Assembly (NCBI GenBank): GCA_947461635.1
Contig: CANHMH010000002.1
Span: forward strand, 1-52,568
Direction: 5' to 3'
From: Flavobacteriales bacterium
Lineage (GTDB): Bacteria; Bacteroidota; Bacteroidia; Flavobacteriales_D; Crocinitomicaceae
Length of the DNA: 52,568 nucleotides
Each line of letters starts with the position of its first letter. Position 1 is the first letter of the stretch. A model generated the notes under the pieces. That model was not told where the DNA came from. It saw nothing but the letters and a program-made list of their open reading frames with translations, and ran no database searches. A program made the position numbers and the translations under genes. Below are positions 17,649 through 27,034 of the stretch, in pieces.

Positions 17649-20243
17649 TTACAATTTGCCTGCTAGAGTAAACGCGATTTTTTTTGCTAAAATAACACTT
17701 CCATCCGTGGAGAAAACCTCCATAAGAAGAACGTAGATACCTATGGTCGCTTTTGCTTGATCAGCGTTGACTCCATCCCACGTAAAAAATCCTTTCGTCC
17801 CCAAAAGTTCATTGGAGAAAAGCACCTTCACTTCTCTCCCAAAATCATCAAAAATCCTTGCTTTTGCTAATAAACCACTTTGTTCAAAGGCATAATTCAC
17901 AACAAGGACATCCTCAAATCCATCTTGATCGGGTGAAAAAACATCTTTCTGAAGGCTGATAGATTCTGAAGTTCCCACATATTGGTACTGGGAGTTCACT
18001 CGCCCAGGTGTGGCAAAACCAATCGATTCAGCTGCCGAGTGCCAATTGGAAGCTTGATTTGAAGGTCCATCCGGAAGTATCCGCTCTAACGATACGCCAT
18101 CTGAATTATCGATTAAAGAAAATTGCCAATCTTCTCGATAAGAAACACGATCGATTTGTTCACTGTTATAAAATAAATAAACGGTTCCCGAATCGATGTT
18201 GTAACTAGGCATATCCATCTCAATCATTCTACCAGAAACACTTGCAGGATAATTTTCGAGAAGAAAACTAGTGTCTTCACTGATGGCAACATAGGAATTC
18301 GGTTCTAAAATGAAGTGATTTGAAATGGTTTTGAGATTTGAAATGGTATCATTATAAAAATTCGCGATTTGCCAGTCCTTCAAGTCAATCACTTTCGAAG
18401 ATCGGTTGTATAATTCGATGAAATCTTGTCCACCATTCAAGGGATTCGCTAAGACTTCGTTGATCACAACATCGCCCGCTATCGCTTGTTCAGGTAGTGT
18501 AAATTGACCAATCAATGTGGTGTCATTTTGCCAGCAATCACTAACGGGACCAAGTTGAATTTGATAATTGGTTGATGGAAGAAAATTCTCATTAAACTGT
18601 ATAATCAACTGTGGGGGACCATTTGGATTGTCGTTCACGTTTTGAATGAACGTTTCTTGAATACTTAAATTTGGGCTTGTATTTATTTGAGTATTCACTA
18701 GGCTACTGGAATCCATCCCTTCTGAAAAGTATACTTCCAAGAAATTTGGACTCAAGGCAATCAGTGAAAGTAAATTAGGATTTTGCTGATCCGGCGCGGA
18801 ACTGAAAATTGAATTAATTGTTCCTGGAGATCCTCCGGATGGATCATTTGATGCGGACCAATTATCAAAGTTAGAGCAAGGATCATTTAAATTAATTCGT
18901 TCCAAACTATATCCGCCATTTTTTTTATTGATGTCTTGGTACCAATCATCTGTATAGATGAGCTGATCCAGTTTAACACCAAAATTATCTTTCAAAATCA
19001 ACTGATCTCCAGCATTATTTAGACTTGGAAAACTAGTTACTCCAGCAACATTTGTAAAAAGTCCAATGTTCGCATTTGCCGTTAAAACGATATATGAACC
19101 TGGTAATAGCCAGAAATCACCAATAGTACCATTGGAGGAACCATCGCTGATGGTCCAGCCTTCCAAATGAAATACCTTTCCTGTTTTATTGAAAATCTCC
19201 ACAAATTCCACCTCTGGCAAACCTATTACCGGCGTTGGATCAGCAAAAAACTCGGTAATGATCACATCGCCTTTTACTGCTGTATCAGCCACCAAATAAT
19301 GAAAATTAACGGATTGATTGCTCGTCATATTTCCAGTTAAATCGGACAAATTTGCCGTCATTAGGGTGTAGGTATTGCCATTCGTCAAGGGGAAAACGGT
19401 CGTCAAATGGACCAATGCTGGATTCAAGTTGTCTTGCTGAACTGCCACAAAAGAGTTAAAAGGCAGAATAGCATAATTCGCCAAATCATTTGCAGAAGTT
19501 GAACTAAGCGCTTCGTTAAACAAGGCATCCACCTGATAGGGCGATATAACGGAAGCCTGAATTAAAATTGGTGCTTGAACATCTAAAATTGGATCACCGA
19601 CATACACATCATCCAAAAAGAACTTATTTGCGTTACTGGAGGTATAGGTGCACAAATAACCAAAAAAGGATCCCGGTAGAATAGTTGGATCATTGGCACT
19701 TCCTTGACTAATATAATTGGTTCCACCGCTTAAATCTGCTGACAATTCCCAGGTTCCACTTGTGTTTAACACAACTTTGACGCCAACTGTAAAACTGTTA
19801 GAAATCTGACCATCAACACCAGAGCAAAGTTGGGTGGAGATTCCGTTTACTACTTTAAATAAGCGAATGGCATCAACCGCATTTGCTTCCCCAAACAGAA
19901 CATAATAGCCATTTTGCACTGAATTCAAATCACTGTTATCCGCACTTAAAAAGACTTTTCCAAAATTACTGGACGAAGGAGAAAAACTTTGCTTCACCCA
20001 AAAAGTCCATTCGTGATTTAATAAATTACTGATTCCGTGGGATATACTTAAGTAAGAAGTGCCTGCAATGGTGTTGTTTAATTGCAGCTGTTGGCTGGCA
20101 TTGACAAGGAAATCCCCGGTGTTTCCGCTCCATGAAGGATTACCAATGAAATCTCCATCCGAGAAATCATCCGTTACTTGGGAATGAACATTCGCCGAAA
20201 TCAGCCATAAAAAAAACAATATTATTTTTGGAATCCACTTCAT
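17649..20243 (-). CDS. Secreted lamin-tail-domain protein with FlgD/CHU_C-like C-terminus
   Basis: Two lamin-tail-like domains (GDVIITEFFADPTP..., GDVVINEVLANPLNGGQDFIELYNRSSKVIDLKDW) and C-terminal FSPDQDGFEDVLVVNY. Start refined to MKWIPKI at 20243. Confidence 0.88.
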   Translation of the reverse strand: MKWIPKIILFFLWLISANVHSQVTDDFSDGDFIGNPSWSGNTGDFLVNASQQLQLNNTIAGTSYLSISHGISNLLNHEWTFWVKQSFSPSSSNFGKVFLSADNSDLNSVQNGYYVLFGEANAVDAIRLFKVVNGISTQLCSGVDGQISNSFTVGVKVVLNTSGTWELSADLSGGTNYISQGSANDPTILPGSFFGYLCTYTSSNANKFFLDDVYVGDPILDVQAPILIQASVISPYQVDALFNEALSSTSANDLANYAILPFNSFVAVQQDNLNPALVHLTTVFPLTNGNTYTLMTANLSDLTGNMTSNQSVNFHYLVADTAVKGDVIITEFFADPTPVIGLPEVEFVEIFNKTGKVFHLEGWTISDGSSNGTIGDFWLLPGSYIVLTANANIGLFTNVAGVTSFPSLNNAGDQLILKDNFGVKLDQLIYTDDWYQDINKKNGGYSLERINLNDPCSNFDNWSASNDPSGGSPGTINSIFSSAPDQQNPNLLSLIALSPNFLEVYFSEGMDSSSLVNTQINTSPNLSIQETFIQNVNDNPNGPPQLIIQFNENFLPSTNYQIQLGPVSDCWQNDTTLIGQFTLPEQAIAGDVVINEVLANPLNGGQDFIELYNRSSKVIDLKDWQIANFYNDTISNLKTISNHFILEPNSYVAISEDTSFLLENYPASVSGRMIEMDMPSYNIDSGTVYLFYNSEQIDRVSYREDWQFSLIDNSDGVSLERILPDGPSNQASNWHSAAESIGFATPGRVNSQYQYVGTSESISLQKDVFSPDQDGFEDVLVVNYAFEQSGLLAKARIFDDFGREVKVLFSNELLGTKGFFTWDGVNADQAKATIGIYVLLMEVFSTDGSVILAKKIAFTLAGKL
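20223..20230 (+). promoter_or_regulatory. Candidate -7 element TATTTTTG for asd
   Basis: TAnnTTTG about 60 nt upstream of the asd ATG. Confidence 0.35.
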
Positions 20244-20290
20244 AGCTATCAAATATATTAAATTTACAGGCTCAAATAGTTTAATAACGT

Positions 20291-21274
20291 ATGAAAGTAG
20301 CAGTTGTTGGAGCAACAGGCATGGTTGGAAATGTGATGTTGCAAGTTTTAAAGGAACAAAATTTCCCGATTACCACCTTAATCCCCGTTGCATCTGAGAA
20401 ATCAGTGGGTAAAAAAATGGAATTTGGCGGATTAGAATTTGAAGTTGTTGGACTTCAAACGGCAGTGGAAATGCGCCCCGACATTGCAATATTTTCCGCT
20501 GGTGGAGAAACTTCCTTGATTTGGGCTCCCAAATTCGCTGAAGTTGGAACGGTTGTGATTGATAATTCATCCGCTTGGAGAATGGATCCAACGAAAAAGT
20601 TAATTGTTCCTGAAATAAATGGACACCTAATAACTAAAGAAGATAAAATCATCGCGAACCCGAATTGTAGCACCATTCAATTGGTCATGGTACTAGCTCC
20701 TTTGCATAAACGCTTCGGTATAAAGCGAGTGATCGTTTCCACGTATCAATCGATTACAGGGACGGGTGTGAAAGCTGTCGAACAAATGGAAAACGAACGT
20801 GCCGGAATTTCCGGTGAAATGGCCTACAAATACCCAATTGATAAAAATTGCATTCCACAATGTGATTCATTTGAAGAAAATGGATACACCAAGGAGGAAA
20901 TGAAATTGACTAACGAGACAAAGAAAATTTTGGATCCCGCTATTCTAGTGACGGCAACAGCTGTACGTGTGCCGGTAGTTGGTGGTCATTCTGAAGCGGT
21001 GAACATCGAGTTTGAAAAAGACTTCAATTTGGATGAGGTTCGTAAAATACTTCACGAAACAGCTGGAATGACCTTACAGGACAATCAAGACACCTACACA
21101 TACCCAATGCCGAAATACGCACAAGGCAAGGATGATGTATTTGTTGGCCGCATTCGTCGGGATGAAAGTCAAGCGAATTCCTTGAATTTATGGATCGTTG
21201 CCGACAATCTGAGAAAAGGAGCAGCGACAAATGCTGTTCAAATAGCTAAAATTGTAGAAGGATTACTTCAATAA
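20291..21274 (+). CDS. asd: Aspartate-semialdehyde dehydrogenase
   Basis: GATGMVGNVMLQVL, ANPNCSTIQLVM, STYQSITGTG, VPVVGGHSEAVNIEF. Confidence 0.97.
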   Translation: MKVAVVGATGMVGNVMLQVLKEQNFPITTLIPVASEKSVGKKMEFGGLEFEVVGLQTAVEMRPDIAIFSAGGETSLIWAPKFAEVGTVVIDNSSAWRMDPTKKLIVPEINGHLITKEDKIIANPNCSTIQLVMVLAPLHKRFGIKRVIVSTYQSITGTGVKAVEQMENERAGISGEMAYKYPIDKNCIPQCDSFEENGYTKEEMKLTNETKKILDPAILVTATAVRVPVVGGHSEAVNIEFEKDFNLDEVRKILHETAGMTLQDNQDTYTYPMPKYAQGKDDVFVGRIRRDESQANSLNLWIVADNLRKGAATNAVQIAKIVEGLLQ

Positions 21275-21333
21275 TTTTCACGTTAAGGGTCAAACGTCTA
21301 TTTACATCATCCAAATTTCACATTGATTCAAAC

Positions 21334-21360
21334 GTGCTATAGGATGAATTAAAAGTGCTA
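21334..21360 (+). promoter_or_regulatory. Direct repeats GTGCTA with 21-bp period upstream of ALDH (candidate AraC-type operator)
   Basis: GTGCTA at 21334-21339 and 21355-21360; an additional direct repeat TCAAACGT lies at 21290-21297 and 21328-21335. Confidence 0.4.
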
Positions 21361-21409
21361 AAAATCGTAGAAATTGATTTGTTCATTTGTAGAACTAAAA
21401 CAATTAACT

Positions 21410-22915
21410 ATGAGCAATTTAGCAAACAGACCGACTTTCAAGTCACACTATGACAATTTTATTGGAGGGAAATTTGTCCCACCGGTAAAAGGAAATTATT
21501 TTGAAAATATTTCTCCAATCGACGGGAAATTAATCGCAAATGCAGCACGTTCAACCTCGGAAGACATCGAGTTAGCATTAGATGCAGCTCACGAAGCATT
21601 TAAATCGTGGTCCAAAACTTCTGCCACAACGAGAAGCAACATCTTATTGAAAATCGCTGACGTAATGGAAGCGAATTTGGAATACTTAGCGACCGTTGAG
21701 ACTATTGATAATGGAAAGGCGATCCGTGAAACGCGTGCAGCCGATTTGCCGTTATGTATTGATCATTTCCGATACTTCGCTGGTGTGATTCGTTCAGAAG
21801 AGGGAACCATTTCAGAGCACGACGAACATACAGTAAGCATCAACTTACATGAACCCCTTGGAGTGGTTGGACAAATTATTCCTTGGAACTTTCCATTATT
21901 AATGGCGACTTGGAAAATTGCTCCAGCTTTAGCAGCAGGAAACTGTGTTATTGTGAAGCCAGCTGAGCAAACACCAACATCCATCATGGTGTGGATGGAG
22001 TTAATCCAAGATTTATTACCAGCAGGTGTGTTAAATGTCGTTTCAGGATTCGGTCCAGAAGCAGGAAAACCATTAGCGACTTCGCCTCGCGTTCAAAAAG
22101 TAGCATTTACAGGTGAAACAACTACTGGACGTTTAATTATGCAATACGCATCTGAGAATTTGATACCGGTAACCATGGAATTAGGTGGGAAATCACCTAA
22201 CATTTTCTTCCCATCTGTATGTGATCATGACGATGAGTTCTTCGACAAAGCAGTAGAAGGTGCGGTGTTATTTGCCTTGAATCAAGGGGAAGTGTGTACG
22301 TGTCCTTCTCGCATTTTGGTTCATGAATCTATTTACGATAAATTCATGGAACGTGTGATTGCTCGTACTAATGCAATTGTTTGTGGAAATCCACTAGATG
22401 GAAACACGATGATGGGAGCGCAAGCATCGAATGATCAATACGAGAAAATTCAGTCGTATTTAAAAATTGGTAAAGAAGAAGGTGCGGAAGTACTTGCTGG
22501 TGGAGAGGCAAATCACCTAGACGGAGATTTGGCAAATGGATTCTACATCAAACCTACAATCTTCAAAGGACACAATAAAATGCGTGTTTTCCAAGAGGAA
22601 ATCTTTGGACCAGTTGTTTGTGTGACAACATTCAAAACAACAGAAGAAGCTTTAGAAATCGCAAACGACACATTGTACGGTTTAGGTGCGGGTGTTTGGA
22701 CACGTGATGCACACGAATTGTATACGGTTCCTCGTGCAATTCAAGCAGGAAGAGTTTGGGTGAATTGCTACCATGCTTATCCAGCGCACGCACCATTTGG
22801 CGGATACAAAAAATCCGGATTTGGACGTGAAACACATAAAATGATGTTGGCGCATTACCGTCAAACAAAAAACATGTTGATTTCATACAACAAGAACAAA
22901 CTTGGTTTCTTTTAA
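21410..22915 (+). CDS. Aldehyde dehydrogenase, ExaC/AldB type (acetaldehyde dehydrogenase-like)
   Basis: [14 protein letters not shown] catalytic motif, [47 protein letters not shown]. Start refined from 21374 to ATG 21410. Confidence 0.95.
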   Translation: MSNLANRPTFKSHYDNFIGGKFVPPVKGNYFENISPIDGKLIANAARSTSEDIELALDAAHEAFKSWSKTSATTRSNILLKIADVMEANLEYLATVETIDNGKAIRETRAADLPLCIDHFRYFAGVIRSEEGTISEHDEHTVSINLHEPLGVVGQIIPWNFPLLMATWKIAPALAAGNCVIVKPAEQTPTSIMVWMELIQDLLPAGVLNVVSGFGPEAGKPLATSPRVQKVAFTGETTTGRLIMQYASENLIPVTMELGGKSPNIFFPSVCDHDDEFFDKAVEGAVLFALNQGEVCTCPSRILVHESIYDKFMERVIARTNAIVCGNPLDGNTMMGAQASNDQYEKIQSYLKIGKEEGAEVLAGGEANHLDGDLANGFYIKPTIFKGHNKMRVFQEEIFGPVVCVTTFKTTEEALEIANDTLYGLGAGVWTRDAHELYTVPRAIQAGRVWVNCYHAYPAHAPFGGYKKSGFGRETHKMMLAHYRQTKNMLISYNKNKLGFF

Positions 22916-22932
22916 TTGAATTAGTTTCAAGG

Positions 22933-22960
22933 AAAACCCGGGTTTTACTCGGGTTTTTTT
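22933..22960 (+). terminator. Rho-independent-like terminator after ALDH
   Basis: AAAACCCG-GGTTTTACT-CGGGTTTT followed by a T-run. Confidence 0.85.
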
Positions 22961-22972
22961 ATCTTTATAGGT

Positions 22973-23354
22973 ATGGCATTTCAAAGAATAACAGTAAGCG
23001 AAAAAGCAAAGGAGCTGATCCAAAAACTGAAAACAGATCATGGAGACTTGATGTTTCATCAATCAGGTGGATGCTGTGATGGTTCACAACCGATGTGTTT
23101 TCAAAAAGGTGAATTTTACTTGGGTTCTTCTGATGTATGCCTTGGAGTAATTGAAGATTGTCAATTTTGGATGAGCAAAGATCAATTTGAATACCTGAAA
23201 CATACGCATCTAACCATCGATGTTGTAGCCGGAAGAGGCTCCAAGCTTTTCACTTGAAATACCTTATGGGTTTCGATTTGTCATTCAATCACGCCTATTT
23301 ACCGAAAGTGAATTAGTAGATCTCGAACCTTTGCGATTAAAGGAAGATTTTTAA
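22973..23354 (+). pseudogene. DUF779 family protein, apparent frameshift near 23246-23251 (open ORF 22973-23257, C-terminus continues in +1 frame to TAA 23352-23354)
   Basis: Frame 1: ...LMFHQSGGCCDGSQPMCFQKGEFYLGSSDVCLG...QFEYLKHTHLTIDVVAGRGSK; +1 frame: FSLEIPYGFRFVIQSRLFTESELVDLEPLRLKEDF*, matching the expected DUF779 C-terminus (GRGGxFSLE...RFLTRSRLFTDEEL). Confidence 0.82.
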
Positions 23355-24268
23355 TGTCCTGACATCTTTTGATATTGACGTGGTGACAGTCCTTCGATTT
23401 TCTTAAAAACGCGCGTAAAGTAATTTGCATAGTCAAATCCAGAAGCGAAAGCTATCTCGGTGATCAGTAAATTGGGGTTTTTTAGCAGATGTTTGGCATG
23501 ACGAATACGCTCGCGAAGTAGTAATTCTACAGGACTCATTCCCGTTTCGCGTTTGATGTAACGATAAAGTGTCGCATTACTCATGCAGGCTTTATTCGTT
23601 AATTCTTTCATGCTGATTTTCTGTGTTAAATTCCCTCGAATGTAATCAATCAAATGTCCAATTGGGGAATCTAATTGTTTCACTGATGATAGTGAACTAC
23701 GCGTTTGTAATTGGATGAGGTGAATCAGTAATTCTTGCAAGGTTAAATCGGCAAGAACATCTTTCGTTACTTGCGCACTCATGCAAATGCTCATGAGTTT
23801 ATTCAAGGTTCCAGCGATTTCTTCGTTATTTGACAAAAGATAATGTTCGAAATTCAAGGACCATTCTTCCTTATTTTCCTTGGGATAATTATTGTTTAAA
23901 AAATCAATGATTCGTTGAATTTTCGTTCGGTCAATTTCTAAGGCCAAACATTGCGTGGGATTGTCAGCACGTGCCTCTGGAAAATCAATTTTCATTTCCA
24001 CATTGGATGGCAAGATCACCGTTTCCCCTGGTAAATATTCGAACTCAGGATCTTCATACAGATGCATCACCTTTTTGCCACGTAACATACTCGTTAACAC
24101 GACATCGTTAAATTTCAATGCTACTTTTTCTGTAGACTCATAGGTTTCGAATAAATTCAACTCGCAATCTTGTAAATTAAAAATCGTGCGATTTTCCACT
24201 AAGGTCTTCAATGAAGATTCGTGCGTTAAATGCGGTTGATTTAATAATTTACCTTTCGTAGAGAGCAT
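23351..24268 (-). CDS. AraC family transcriptional regulator
   Basis: C-terminal HTH: ISMKELTNKACMSNATLYRYIKRETGMSPVELLLRERIRHAKHLL...ITEIAFASGFDYANYFTRVFKKIEGLSPRQY. Confidence 0.94.
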   Translation of the reverse strand: MLSTKGKLLNQPHLTHESSLKTLVENRTIFNLQDCELNLFETYESTEKVALKFNDVVLTSMLRGKKVMHLYEDPEFEYLPGETVILPSNVEMKIDFPEARADNPTQCLALEIDRTKIQRIIDFLNNNYPKENKEEWSLNFEHYLLSNNEEIAGTLNKLMSICMSAQVTKDVLADLTLQELLIHLIQLQTRSSLSSVKQLDSPIGHLIDYIRGNLTQKISMKELTNKACMSNATLYRYIKRETGMSPVELLLRERIRHAKHLLKNPNLLITEIAFASGFDYANYFTRVFKKIEGLSPRQYQKMSGH

Positions 24269-24389
24269 TTACAATTTTTCTGTTACCAATTTACAAAAAA
24301 AAGTACATCATTCAAAAAAATCGATGCTGTTCATAATAGGAATTAGGTCAATTTATTTTATTCGCCATCAGCTTTTTAAAATGATTGCG

Positions 24390-24397
24390 TACATTTG
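24390..24397 (+). promoter_or_regulatory. Candidate -7 element TACATTTG, start of riboswitch transcript
   Basis: TAnnTTTG a few nt upstream of the TPP aptamer. Confidence 0.5.
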
Positions 24398-24401
24398 TCC
24401 C

Positions 24402-24475
24402 GTCTCTAAGGGGTGCCGAAAGGCTGAGATTACACCCATTGAACCTGTAGGATAATGCCTGCGCAGGGAAGATGA
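24402..24475 (+). ncRNA. TPP riboswitch (THI element)
   Basis: AAGGGGTGCCGAAAGGCTGAGATTACACCCATTGAACCTGTAGGATAATGCCTGCGCAGGGAA matches the THI-box conserved core. Confidence 0.96.
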
Positions 24476-24538
24476 CCGAGCTAATTGTTATTTATTCACC
24501 AAGAATTAGCCCCTTGTTCTTGTTTAATTTTTTATAAA

Positions 24539-27007
24539 ATGAAAACAAGAATTATTACAAGTATCCTTTTTTTAAGTATTTGTCAATTTGCGTTGTCTCA
24601 ACGTCGCATCCATGGCGTGATTGAAGATCGAACAGGCGCATTTATTCAAGCAGCCCAAGTTTCTTTATTGAATTCCAATGCTCAAACATCTTCCGATGCG
24701 AAAGGAAAATTTGAATTTACCCAATTACCTCCCTCTGATTCCACCTATACGATTCTAGTCGAAAAACCGGGATTTTTACCGCAATCGGTGACGATATCAG
24801 CAAAGTCAACGGAAGAAATTAAGGTACTCCTTTTCTCCAATATGAAAACCTTAGAGGACGTACATGTGAACACGACTCGCTTGTCAGATTTTAACACATC
24901 ACAAATTTTAATTCGCAAAATCAATCCATTGGAACGCAAAAATTTTGGACAAGATATTCCCGTTCTTTTAGAAGCAACTCCCTCGCTTGTCACAACTTCG
25001 GATGCTGGTGCAGGTGTTGGTTACACAGGACTCCGAATCCGAGGAGTGGATGCGTCTCGTATCAATGTAACCATAAACGGTATTCCGGTCAATGATCCTG
25101 AATCACATGATGTTTATTGGGTCAATATGCCAGATTTGGCATCGTCGATTGAAAACATTCAAATACAACGTGGTGTCGGCTCATCAACGAATGGAGCGGC
25201 GGCTTTTGGAGCCAGTGTAAATATAAAAACACAGGATATTTCCGAAAAACCATTTGGTTCAATCGACCAATCTTTTGGTTCTTTCGGTACACATAAAACC
25301 ACTGTGAAGGCAGGAACGGGCATTATTAATAAACACTTTTCCTTGGAAACTAGGATGTCTAGTATTCAATCCGATGGATACCTGGACCGTGCGAGTTCAG
25401 ATTTAAAATCATACTTTCTATCAGGCGCATATATTGGAAAAAAATCCATTCTAAAAGCTATTGTTTTTAGTGGGAAAGAAGTTACCTATCAAGCGTGGTA
25501 TGGAACACCTGAAAGTAGAATGAAAGGAGATACTGCGGCAATGAATGCATACGCTGACCGTAATGGATTAAGTACTGAGGAACGCGACAATTTATTGAAC
25601 GCAGGAAGAACTTATAATTTTTATACTTACAAAAACGAAGTGGATAATTATCAGCAAGATAATTATCAATTGCATTTTACACATACGTTCAGTGACAAAT
25701 TAATTCTAAACCTTGCGAGTCATTACACTCACGGTAGGGGATACTATGAACAATACCGAAAAGGAGAAAATCTAACTGATTACGGATTGAATCCAGTAAT
25801 TATTGGGTCGGATACTATTCAACAAACAGATTTGATTCGTCGCTTATGGTTAGACAATGACTTCGTTGGAGCAGTATACAGTATCACCTATAAACCAACG
25901 TCTCATTTGGATTTTGTTTTGGGTGGATCTGCAAACACCTATTTTGGTGGACATTTTGGCGAGTTGGTTTGGGCAAAATATGCATCCAACAGCGAAATTT
26001 ACCAACGTTATTACACAAACGATTCAAGAAAATCAGAGGAGAGTTCGTATGCCAAAATCGTGTATAAAAAAGATCGTTTTGATGTGTATACAGATTTACA
26101 ATTCAGACATGTCAATTACACCTTTATTGGGAAAGAACTAGTAAATGGTACACCGGTTGATGTAACACAAGCAGTTCAATTTAATTTTTTCAATCCGAAG
26201 GTTGGAGGTAGTTTTAAAATAAACACAAATCAAACCTTGTTCTTGAATGGAGGAATTAGTCACAGAGAACCAGTTCGAGCTGATTTTATTTCAAGCACAG
26301 CTGAAAATCGTCCGACGTATGAAACCTTGCAAGATGTTGAATTCGGTCATCAAATTAATAACAATAGATTAACGTTGACAACGAACATATACTGGATGAA
26401 CTACAACAATCAATTGCTACTTACCGGTGAAATCAACGATGTTGGAGCATATATTCATTCCAATGTGGCAAAAAGTCATCGCTTGGGGCTTGAAGTATAT
26501 GGCGCTTATCGATTCGACTTAAAGTTGAAATTAACGGGGGGATTAACACTTAGTCAAAACAAAGTTTCCCAATTCAATGAGTACGTTGATGTCTACTTAG
26601 ATACACTTCCATATTATACCCAACAAGTCATCTTGCACAAAAATACGGATATGTCTTTTTCACCAAATATTACTGGAAATATAGGATTTGAATGGATGCC
26701 GATAAACCAACTCACAATTGCTTGGATGTCCAAGCTTGTAGGGAGACAATTTTTAGATAATACCGGCAATGTTAATCGTAGCATTGATCCTTATAATTTT
26801 TCAAATCTTCAATTAAACTATTCAATTTTAGATAAATTCTGCAAGGAAATTCAATTTGGACTAATGATTAACAATGTGTTCAATCAAATGTATGCAAACA
26901 ACGGTTACACATTTTCATACACTTATAGCGCACAAACGACCACAGAGAACTTCTATTATCCTCAGGCTGGGAGAAATTTCATGGTACGTGTGCTCTTGAA
27001 GTTTTAA
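24539..27007 (+). CDS. TonB-dependent receptor with N-terminal carboxypeptidase-regulatory-like domain, candidate thiamin(-precursor) transporter
   Basis: Signal peptide, CarboxypepD_reg-like RRIHGVIEDRTGAFIQAAQVSLL, plug VGYTGLRIRGVDASRINVTINGIPVNDPESHDVYW, C-terminal barrel ending in F; downstream of a TPP riboswitch. Start refined to ATG 24539. Confidence 0.92.
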   Translation: MKTRIITSILFLSICQFALSQRRIHGVIEDRTGAFIQAAQVSLLNSNAQTSSDAKGKFEFTQLPPSDSTYTILVEKPGFLPQSVTISAKSTEEIKVLLFSNMKTLEDVHVNTTRLSDFNTSQILIRKINPLERKNFGQDIPVLLEATPSLVTTSDAGAGVGYTGLRIRGVDASRINVTINGIPVNDPESHDVYWVNMPDLASSIENIQIQRGVGSSTNGAAAFGASVNIKTQDISEKPFGSIDQSFGSFGTHKTTVKAGTGIINKHFSLETRMSSIQSDGYLDRASSDLKSYFLSGAYIGKKSILKAIVFSGKEVTYQAWYGTPESRMKGDTAAMNAYADRNGLSTEERDNLLNAGRTYNFYTYKNEVDNYQQDNYQLHFTHTFSDKLILNLASHYTHGRGYYEQYRKGENLTDYGLNPVIIGSDTIQQTDLIRRLWLDNDFVGAVYSITYKPTSHLDFVLGGSANTYFGGHFGELVWAKYASNSEIYQRYYTNDSRKSEESSYAKIVYKKDRFDVYTDLQFRHVNYTFIGKELVNGTPVDVTQAVQFNFFNPKVGGSFKINTNQTLFLNGGISHREPVRADFISSTAENRPTYETLQDVEFGHQINNNRLTLTTNIYWMNYNNQLLLTGEINDVGAYIHSNVAKSHRLGLEVYGAYRFDLKLKLTGGLTLSQNKVSQFNEYVDVYLDTLPYYTQQVILHKNTDMSFSPNITGNIGFEWMPINQLTIAWMSKLVGRQFLDNTGNVNRSIDPYNFSNLQLNYSILDKFCKEIQFGLMINNVFNQMYANNGYTFSYTYSAQTTTENFYYPQAGRNFMVRVLLKF

Positions 27008-27034
27008 TTGTACTTTTGAGAAAATTATAGAACG

